From assembly GCA_037013495.1 (NCBI GenBank), contig CM072812.1, forward strand, positions 79,929,340 to 79,993,339: 64,000 nucleotides of DNA, written 5' to 3'. The position numbers and the translations under genes were made by a program. The first letter of the stretch is position 1. Every line of letters begins with the position of its first letter. This document shows positions 58,001-64,000 of the stretch, in pieces. The notes under the pieces were generated by a model, which was given only the letters and a program-made list of their open reading frames with translations, ran no database searches and had not been told where the DNA came from. The DNA comes from Hippophae tibetana (taxonomy: Eukaryota > Streptophyta > Magnoliopsida > Rosales > Elaeagnaceae).

Positions 58001-59545
58001 GAGAGTTTGTAAAGAATGCCTTGTATTGCTCTAGAGAGAGATTATCTTATAATTTCCCAAGATTTCTCAAGATGAATATAAATGAAGACCAATAGGTCTA
58101 TTTATAGTGTGGTTCCAAGCTTAAGGCTATGCCACAACTTTCTAGATTTTTCTAAGTCTAGAATGTACAAGAGTGTTCTCGTTTTATCTACACCATGCCA
58201 CAAGGTTCTAGGACCTTCTAGCCAACTCTAGAGTCTTCTAGGATTGTCTAGTTCCTTTATGCATGTTCCAGGATGTTCCGTAAGCTTCTAGAGAATTCTA
58301 CATCCTTCATGAACCATCAAGCACGTTCTAGAATATTCTAACCCCTTCTAGCACCTTCAAGCACATGCTAGTATACTCTGGAACATTCTAGAGTCTTTAA
58401 GGCTTGAGTTGAGTCTATCTAACTCTAGCTCTTTTTAGTATCTCTAGGCCACTCTAGAACTTTCTCATGTAGAAAAGTCAAGATTCTTTAGACAAACACC
58501 ATTTTTTTGGATTTTAAGGGACATTTTGAACGTGACGTAACAATAGGCTAGTATTCTGTTGTAATAGATTTGCCAGCTCACTTATGAGCACTTGCAACTA
58601 TCAATCTTGACTAATCTTGCACCTTAGTCTCTCACCATTAATCTTGCCTAGTTAGCAACTTCACTTGGATTTCCAGCTCATTTCATTAATCAAACAACAA
58701 ACTCAGCTAGCCACATTCTTCGACAGAGCCTGCACTTGTTTTGTTAGCACGTACACTCACATTAGAGGCTTGAGCCGTGATAAGTGTTTGGCACAAATTT
58801 GTTAGAAGTATTTTTGAGTCGCACTTGGCACTTTAGTAATTATTTTAATGGGAGCATCCCCTGAAGAGTAAATATTACTTACTTCTCCCAAAAGTACCAA
58901 TAATGCTTTCCAAAATTTTGAAAGCACATCTCATGAAGATTGCCAAATAAGTAGGCCTATTTGAAAGCATTTTTAACTGAAAGTAAAAGTAGTTTCAAAT
59001 AGGTCCATATGTTACTTTGCTATCTTTGTATTTGGCGAGTTGAATTTACATTGATAACTTAACTGCCAATTGGTATTTGGTTCTTCTTACTGTAGGAAAA
59101 GTCACATTTAAGAGAAGCTACTGCGAATTGGGTGCAAGCACCTTCATCTAGAACTAATGCACTATTCTGGGGACCAAAGAAGGTCTCAGAGACAAACAAT
59201 ATGGTTATTTCTCTTGGGGAGTTCGCTTTGACAGTTTCAGGCCCAGAGGTGTTTGTGTTCTCTTTCAGTTGCCTTTGAGCCTTTACAAGTAATTCATTGT
59301 TTATTTGGTTAATCGACTTATCCCTTTCTATAACTTGAATAGCTTGATTGTCTCATTTTCAGAAAATCTCAGCCAGTGAGGTGCAACCTGAAATTGTATT
59401 GCTTTCAGTTGTATCTTCAATCACTGAGGTTTCATCTGATGATTGGGATGCATGCACCCTTGATGCCACAGGCCCAGGAAAATTTAACCCATTTCTTTCC
59501 CATGCTTTCCTTTCAAGTTTGGAGGAGTCTGGTTGTGCAGTGAAG
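51963..59545 (+). CDS. FemAB-like/GNAT (DUF482) protein gene, 5' part, three exons
   Basis: Exons 51963-52031, 59096-59248 and 59363-59545 give 69, 153 and 183 coding bases, all phase 0 with GT...AG introns. The N-terminus (MALALSCCKPSSFLGKF...) has no acidic residue and is rich in Ser, Lys and Arg, like a chloroplast transit peptide. Exon 3 ends with SSDDWDACTLDATGPGKFNP followed by FLSHAFLSSLEESGCAVK. This is the start of the FemAB_like domain (formerly DUF482), an acyltransferase-fold family shared by bacteria and plants, with the hallmark NPFLSHAFL. The precise substrate in plants is not known to me. The rest of the gene lies beyond 64000. Introns 1 and 3 are swollen by retroelements. The conserved frame and borders suggest a living gene. 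Confidence 0.85.
52540..53118 (-). pseudogene. C2: copia gag relic in intron 1
   Basis: On the minus strand, FDNVFAIVTEKMLNEIVTVN then DVKFLLLSYESILESRKSV resembles the helical gag core of copia elements. Further on, CQLCGKLSHLVSRCWYRYD is a CX2CX4HX4C zinc knuckle (near 52630-52690). It is an isolated, broken gag fossil of a lineage different from C3, which seems to have inserted beside or into it. Confidence 0.75.
53642..54420 (+). pseudogene. C3 gag relic
   Basis: Begins MAEEKSIKQR. Typical Tork/Tnt1-like gag pieces are FEVEKFDGTSHFGMWEGEVL, then ASKLWKT, then LYLKKFCFECLPGTTINDHI, then FNRLVADLLNMDE and a basic tail (RGRPQTRQKKRRGRSHSKGR) that would bind RNA. Several breaks. Confidence 0.82.
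54430..55740 (+). pseudogene. C3 protease remnant, GAG-pre-integrase and integrase
   Basis: GAG-pre-integrase motif KLEFCEHCVLGKQKRVSF near 54907-54960. An integrase core follows, with DYIHTNVWGPTRTPS, then FVDDFSRRVWVYLMKKKDEV, then KRLRSDNDIEY (second Asp), then TPQQNGVAERMNRTLLEKV (Glu), then YACHLVNRLPSSTLEGKTSM. The copia DDE pattern is recognisable. Some breaks. Confidence 0.85.
56040..56714 (+). pseudogene. C3 RT, first part
   Basis: Copia RT pieces: LPKSKKAIGYKWVYAKK, then KARLMAKGYAQNEGINYNEV, then SPVVKHSSIRILLALVAHLE, then HGDLEEEIYISQSEGF, and later the motif region before KDLGEAKKILSMKI. Similar to the RT of C4. Broken fossil. Confidence 0.83.
56715..57850 (-). pseudogene. G1 gag relic
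   Basis: The N-terminal 193-residue frame (57850-57269) is acidic and coiled-coil-like (SLEARVGSAQDSLGELFDRV...), then VTKPKTFNGARNAREVDNFL and WELEQYFEATGI, the start of the retrotransposon gag core. The second frame (57129-56722) has RRLKQTGSIRDYVKEFITLL, then FLFIDGLQSWANLELKRRGV, then a Lys/Ser-rich tail leading into a zinc-knuckle start (CFVYDGPH). Such gags build the particle shell. A few breaks. Confidence 0.82.
57883..57894 (-). other. G1 primer binding site
   Basis: Reads TGGTATCAGAGC on the minus strand, a perfect initiator tRNA-Met primer site, two bases from the LTR. Confidence 0.88.
57897..58542 (-). repeat. G1 5' LTR
   Basis: 646 bp, on the element's strand TGTTACGTCACG to GGTCGTGACA. 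TATA box CTATAAATAG at 58098-58107 (minus). Its U3 half is full of TTCTAG words and holds a perfect three-part heat-shock element. Confidence 0.87.
58326..58338 (-). promoter_or_regulatory. Perfect heat-shock element in the G1 LTR
   Basis: TTCTAGAATATTC fits TTCnnGAAnnTTC exactly, the binding site class of plant heat-shock factors. It lies about 220 bases upstream of the LTR TATA box on the element's strand. Partial units (GAACATTC at 58381-58388, GAACTTTC near 58457) lie nearby. Confidence 0.6.
59096..59248 (+). CDS. Host gene exon 2
   Basis: 51 codons (EKSHLREATANWVQAPSSRT... ending LTVSGPE). It follows TACTGTAG and is followed by GTGTTT. The sequence before the conserved domain is not recognised; it may be plant-specific. 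The donor is weak, but the frame fits exactly. Confidence 0.75.
59249..59362 (+). other. Host gene intron 2
   Basis: 114 bases, GTGTTT...TTTTCAG, T-rich, a normal short plant intron. Confidence 0.75.
59363..59545 (+). CDS. Host gene exon 3 (start of FemAB-like domain)
   Basis: 61 codons, from KISASEVQPEIVLLSVVSSI to LEESGCAVK, followed by GTTAGG. The stretch GKFNPFLSHAFLSSLEESGC is the family signature. Confidence 0.88.
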
Positions 59546-60358
59546 GTTAGGAACTTTTTCTTCACATTCCACCTTTCTTAATGATGTGTTTACTGAGGAG
59601 TAAGTTTGTGCATCATAGAGAACTACAATACTCTTGGGTAATTAGTTTGCGTAATTAAAGTTCATTATAAGAAAAAAAGTATGAAATTAATAATGGTGAC
59701 TAGGCCCATAATACCCATAATGTGTCAAGTAACGTGTATATAGATGTATATTGTATATCTTCTAGTTATTTTGGGACAAGTCATGCTAGCTTGTGTATGA
59801 TTACGATTACTTATCCTAATTGGATGGGTCTTGTGTATGTGTAAAAATACACAATTAGCCTAATGCATAAATCAAGTTTTCATAATTAATTGATTACTTA
59901 ACGAACCCAAAAAACATGGGTATGATTATTAGCGACCAGTGCCAATAATATGCATAGTGTTACTGAACAAACCAAGTTAAAAAAAACATAGGTTCGAAGA
60001 ATAATATCCTTGATTGCTATTTCAGTTTCGAATTGATAATTGCTTAAATAGAGGGAAAAGTGTTGTCCTTGATGTAGCCATTTTAGCGTATTGAATTCAT
60101 GGTCTTGGACAAGAAGAGGGCATCGGATTGGGGCAGAGGAACTGGGATTTTTTCAGAGTGTAAGATAAATAAAAAAACAGTTTAAACCTTTGGTGATGTA
60201 TGGTGAAAGTATTTATGAAATTTTCACTTTGCTGTTACTTATTTGCATTATTAGGTAATTGGAAAAAGGGGGCAGGGGGCATCTTCTCACCCTAAAACAT
60301 AACATAGATATAGGCAAAATGAACGCCGGGAGAAGCAGGATCACAAAAATAAAAAATA
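59546..60358 (+). other. Host gene intron 3, first part
   Basis: AT-rich, with no exon or gene recognised. No continuation of the FemAB-like domain was found before C4 begins, so intron 3 is at least 4.4 kb. Confidence 0.65.
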
Positions 60359-60836
60359 TGTTGTGGCGGAAGCAATAAATAGCGGTATGTGAATATATCA
60401 AAGCGATAAAATGAACACACAAAATTTACGTGGTTCGGCAATTCGCCTAGGTCCACGGGAGGCAGCAGATATTATTTGAACTGAGTAGGAAATATATCGA
60501 ATACAGATACAGATTTCCTCACTAATAATATCTCTAAGTGTTTCTCCAAACTTATAGAAAACTCTCAAACTCACAAGTATTTTCTCTCTTTGAGTTTGCT
60601 TATGCTCTCTTTGATTTTTCTGATTTTTGCCTTGTTCTTCAATGCATGAACTATTCCCTATTTATAGATGAAGCAAGGCTCCCTTTCCTTAAATTGTGCC
60701 ATAATTTAAGCCTTAAATTAGGCCACTAATTTCCTTAAATCATGCCACTAATTTCCTTAAATCATGCCACAAATTAGGCCACTAATTTCCCTAAATTATG
60801 CCACTAATTTGTTACTTTTAGAGCCAATATTCAACA
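60359..60836 (-). repeat. C4 3' LTR
   Basis: 478 bp. On the element's strand it starts TGTTGAATATTGGC and ends GCTTCCGCCACAACA. TATA box CTATAAATAG at 60658-60667 (minus). The purine tract AAGGTGGAGAT lies directly before it (60837-60847). The left border is chosen by TG/CA rules, because the second LTR is outside. Confidence 0.75.
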
Positions 60837-60892
60837 ATCTCCACCTTGGCGAAAAAGTTCATAACGTTGCCTCCAAATGCGCCCTAGGCGCT

Positions 60893-62098
60893 CTAAGCTC
60901 GAGAGATGTTGATCAAGTTCAAGCAGTGTTGAAACTTGATCCCTGTAACCACCTTTGTAAGCATATCTGTAGGGTTATCTACAGTTCCGACTTTCTGGAG
61001 TATAACATTCCCTTCATCGACGATTTCTCGAACAAAATGAAATCGAACATCGATGTGCTTGGTGCGACCATGATGAACTTGGTTCTTTGCCAAACAAATG
61101 GCACTCTGGCTGTCGCAGAAAACTTCCACGTTTTTCTGAACAATACCCAAATCCTTAGTCAACCCGAGAAGCCATATAGCTTCTTTGAATGCTTCTGTTA
61201 CAGCCATATACTCTGCCTCTGTAGTAGACAAAGCTACAGTTGACTGCAATGTTGATCTCCAACAAACTGGTCCTCCTGCCATTGTGAACACATAACCAGT
61301 TGTAGATCGATGCTTATCCAGATCTCCAGCATAGTCAGAATCCACATATCCAACTAGGTGTTTGCGTTCAGTCTTGTCTCTTTTAAACTTCAAACCAATA
61401 TCCACAGTACCATAGATGTACCGTAGAATCCACTTCACTGCTTGCCAGTGTCCTTTATCGGGATTATGCATGTACCGACTCACCATACTAACAGCGTGGG
61501 AAATATCAGGTCTGGTGCAAACCATTGCATACATCAAGGCACCAACAGCATTTGCATATGGAACACGTTCCATTTGCTTCTTCTCATCGGTGGTGCTAGG
61601 TGACATCAATGCACTCAACTGAAAGTGAGGAGCAAACGGTGTACTTGCTGGCTTGGTTTTTTCATCAATGTCAAACCTTTGTAGTACTTTCTTCAGATAC
61701 TGAGTCTGTGTCAGACAAACTGTGCTTGCAACTCTATCTCTTGTGATTTCCATCCCAAGAATTTTCTTAGCTTCTCCAAGATCTTTCATTTCAAATTCTG
61801 AACTCAACAGAGCCTTCAATCTGTCGATCTCCACCTTGCTCTTAGATGTAATCAACATATCATCAACATATAAGAGCAAATAAATGAAGGTATCGTCTTG
61901 GAGTTTCCGAAAGTATACACAGTGATCAAACTGACTACGTGTGTACTTCTGCTCTCTAATGAAGCTATCAAAGCGCTTGTACCATTGTCGCGGTGATTGC
62001 TTCAAACCGTAAATTGACTTGCTCAGCTTGCAAGTCCAATTCTTTAGTCCTGGAATTTTGAAGCCATCCGGTTGAGACATGTAGATTTCTTTGTTCAA
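60893..62098 (-). pseudogene. C4 RT (3' part) and RNase H
   Basis: A 401-residue open stretch. RT motifs are SKSIYGLKQSPRQWYKRFD and the catalytic LLLYVDDMLITSKS, then FEMKDLGEAKKILGMEI. RNase H motifs are VGYVDSDYAGDLDKHRSTTG, then LSTTEAEYMAVTEAFKEAIW, then VFCDSQSAICLAKNQVHHGR and KHIDVRFHFVRE. All the copia landmarks are in order. Its upstream part is at 62137-62694. Confidence 0.9.
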
Positions 62099-62136
62099 AG
62101 TACCATGGAGAAAAGTTGTTTTGACATCGAGTTGAG

Positions 62137-62694
62137 CTACTCGAGATCAAACTGTGCTACCAAAGCCAATAGTATCCGAATAGATGAATGCTTAACAATA
62201 GGTGAGAATACCTCATTATAGTCTATTTCTTCTTTCTGAGCATAGCCTTTTGCTATCAGTCTGGCTTTGTATCTGATGTTGTCTTTACCAAGAACACCTT
62301 CCTTCTTGGCATAGACCCATTTGCAGCCAATATTTTTCTTTCCTTTGGAAAGTTGAACCAATTCCCAAGTTTGATTCTGCTGTAGAGACTTCATCTCTTC
62401 ATCCATTGCCATCTTCCACTTCATACTATCAACTCTCTGCACAGCTTCTCTGTAAGTGCATGGGACATCATCATCAATTACTAGAAGTGCAAATGCTACC
62501 ATGTCTGTGTATCTGGTAGGCTTCCTAATCTCCCTTCTCGGTCGAGTAGTGGCAATAGATTCTGGCTGCTGATTGATAGGTGGTGATGGTGAGAAAGCCT
62601 CCACCTCAACTGAGATCTCTTCTTGATCATCAATTGCATCTTCACCACGATCGGTAGCCGGTGTAATCTTTTTCTGGATCTTCCGGAGTCTCAA
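62137..62694 (-). pseudogene. C4 RT, first part
   Basis: A proline- and charge-rich linker from integrase, then YTDMVAFALLVIDDDVPCTY, then KWKMAMDEEMKSLQQNQTWE, then KKNIGCKWVYAKKEG and ARLIAKGYAQKEEIDYNEVF. Continues into the frame at 62098. Confidence 0.88.
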
Positions 62695-62746
62695 GCATCA
62701 CCTTAGAAAGAGTATTTGGACTTTCATTCTCTTTCTCTGAATTTGT

Positions 62747-63715
62747 CTATCTCAGCATAACAGACTCGTCGAATGTAATATCTCGGCTTAAGACGATCTT
62801 CTTGGATTCACCACACCAAAGTCGAAATCCTCTAACTCCTTCCTTAAAGCCCAAGAAAACAACTTTTTTTGCTCTAGGATCCAGTTTGGATTCACTAACA
62901 TGAAAATATGCTGGACATCCAAATATTCGCAATGAATCATAATCAGTAGTAGGTTGTCCAGACCATACCTCTTTAGGAGTTTTCTCATCTAATGCAGTCG
63001 CAGGAAGTCTGTTGACTATATGAGTTGCATATGACAAAGCCTTAGCCCACAATGTCTTGCTCAATTTGGATTGAGATAGCATACATCGAACTTTCTCAAC
63101 CAAAGTACGATTCATTCGTTCTGTAACTCCATTCTGCTGTGGTGTACGAGGAACTGAAAAATGTCTGATTATCCCTTCATCTTGACAAACTTTAAAGAAG
63201 GGATCTGATGTATACTCGCCACCATTATCAGATCTGAGCCTTTTAATTTTCCTACCTGTCTGAGTCTCGATCATTTTCTTCCATTTAAGAAAGATATCCA
63301 GAACTTCATCTTTGTGACTCATAGTGTATATCTAGACATATCTAGAGAAATCATCAATAAAAGTCACAAACCAGCGTTTACCTCCAAGTGAAGCATTCTT
63401 TGAAGGTCCCCAGACATCCGTGTGAATATAATCAAGAGATCCTTTAGTACAATGAATGGCAGTGCCGAACTTGACTCTTGTTTGTTTTCCCATTACACAA
63501 TGCTCGCAGAAATCAAACTTTCCAGTCTTGGCACCTTTCAAAAGACCTTGCTTCATTAAGCCTTGCAAAGCCTTTTCACCGACATGCCCTAAGCGCATGT
63601 GCCACAGGCGGGAAGAATCATTTGTCTTTTCTTCAGAACTACTTGAGACAGCTGCTCTTCCTGTAACTGTACTCCCATCTAGGAAATACAAGTTCGCCTT
63701 CCGAGTACCCTTCAT
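62747..63715 (-). pseudogene. C4 GAG-pre-integrase and integrase
   Basis: LWHMRLGHVGEKALQGLMKQ and DFCEHCVMGKQTRV form the HHCC zinc-binding part. DYIHTDVWGPSKNAS, LRSDNGGEYTSDPFFKV and TPQQNGVTERMNRTLVEKV carry the three catalytic acids. FGCPAYFHVSESKLDPRAKK and FLGFKEGVRGFRLWC end the domain. Confidence 0.88.
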
Positions 63716-63717
63716 CG

Positions 63718-64000
63718 CTAAAATGCACCTCGTACAACTTTCAAGACTCCATTTTCCAATGTTACCTTGTAACCATTAGAATCTAGAACACCTAAAGAAA
63801 TAAGGTTTTTCTTTAGGTCAGGAATATACCTTACATTTGTAAGTCGTTTGATTGTACCATCGTGCATCTTTAGTCGTACTGTTCCGATCCCTTTTGTCTG
63901 ACAGGCATTGTCGTTGCCCATAAGCACAACTCCTCCATCGAGCTCTTCAAAACTCGAAAACCAATGTCTGTTTGGACACATATGATAAGAACATCCAGAA
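63718..64000 (-). pseudogene. C4 protease end
   Basis: [20 protein letters not shown], then [20 protein letters not shown] and [20 protein letters not shown] are typical of the copia protease and its junction to GAG-pre-integrase. The active-site side lies beyond the window. Confidence 0.83.

Larger units (their letters stand above)
56715..58542 (-). mobile_element. G1: Ty3/gypsy relic (5' LTR and gag), intron 1
   Basis: Minus strand. The 5' LTR is 57897-58542, the initiator tRNA-Met primer site 57883-57894, and gag runs leftward to about 56715. No pol and no 3' LTR are present here. It abuts C3 on the left. Lineage within gypsy is uncertain. Confidence 0.8.
52032..59095 (+). other. Host gene intron 1, about 7 kb, retroelement-filled
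   Basis: GTAAGT donor at 52032 and TACTGTAG acceptor ending at 59095. It contains C2, C3 and G1 (52540-58542). The remaining stretches, 52032-52539 and 58543-59095, are AT-rich without recognisable genes. Part of 58543-58800 may be a decayed copia LTR, but this could not be established. Confidence 0.8.
60359..64000 (-). mobile_element. C4: Tork-like Ty1/copia element, intron 3, runs off the window
   Basis: Minus strand, opposite to the host gene. From left to right in the window: 3' LTR (60359-60836), PPT, RNase H and RT (60893-62694), integrase (62747-63715) and part of protease (63718-64000). Gag and the 5' LTR would lie beyond 64000. Long stretches remain open, with only a handful of breaks visible, so it is younger than C3. 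It is related to C3 across integrase and RT. Confidence 0.9.

Noticed and set aside
58543-59095. Copia LTR at the end of intron 1
   Set aside because: Some words look LTR-like, but no TG/CA borders, primer site or second copy could be matched, so it is left as plain intron.
60538-61243. Plus-strand ORFs over the C4 LTR and RNase H
   Set aside because: They are shadows of the minus-strand copia RNase H and its LTR.

Overview
The window is AT-rich nuclear DNA of a flowering plant, probably a eudicot. The evidence is plant LTR retrotransposon lineages (Athila, Reina, Tork-like copia), primer sites for plant tRNA-Asp and initiator tRNA-Met, and the start of an intron-bearing, apparently plastid-targeted nuclear gene. 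No bacterial gene, CRISPR array, tRNA gene or rRNA gene was seen.

Positions 1-51158 are a gene-free repeat block of nested LTR elements. My labels: A1 is an old, decayed minus-strand Athila relic scattered over about 970-36030. Inside it lie A2 (minus Athila relic, about 1990-6730, itself holding the plus-strand solo LTR A3 at 4530-6404), C1 (plus copia element with a gag but no recognisable pol, 8571-14858), A4 (plus Athila LTR remnant, 14859-15915) and A5 (minus Athila, 17515-33156, target duplication CACGG). A5 holds A6 (plus, non-coding Athila-type element, 21191-28488, target duplication TAAGA). Then come an unidentified 2 kb stretch (36031-38116) and a plus-strand Reina-type chromovirus, R1 (38117-51158), split by A7, a plus-strand Athila element (39187-49933, target duplication CCACC).

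Positions 51159-64000 hold the 5' part of a host gene. Three exons (51963-52031, 59096-59248, 59363-59545), all phase 0 with GT-AG borders, encode a transit-peptide-like N-terminus followed by the start of a FemAB-like/GNAT (DUF482) domain. Intron 1 (about 7 kb) contains a copia gag relic (C2), a Tork-like copia relic (C3) and a gypsy LTR-gag relic (G1). Intron 3 holds a second Tork-like copia element (C4) and runs off the window.

The retroelements are fossils; none encodes a complete set of proteins. The most interesting signals are in non-coding parts: primer-site repeats absorbed into the A6 LTRs, two tandem hairpins in A6 with compensatory base changes, hairpins shared by several Athila subfamilies, two gag modules in A7, a perfect heat-shock element in the G1 LTR inside a host intron, and a gag-only copia element with a predicted three-way RNA junction. 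All identities and ages were judged by eye.
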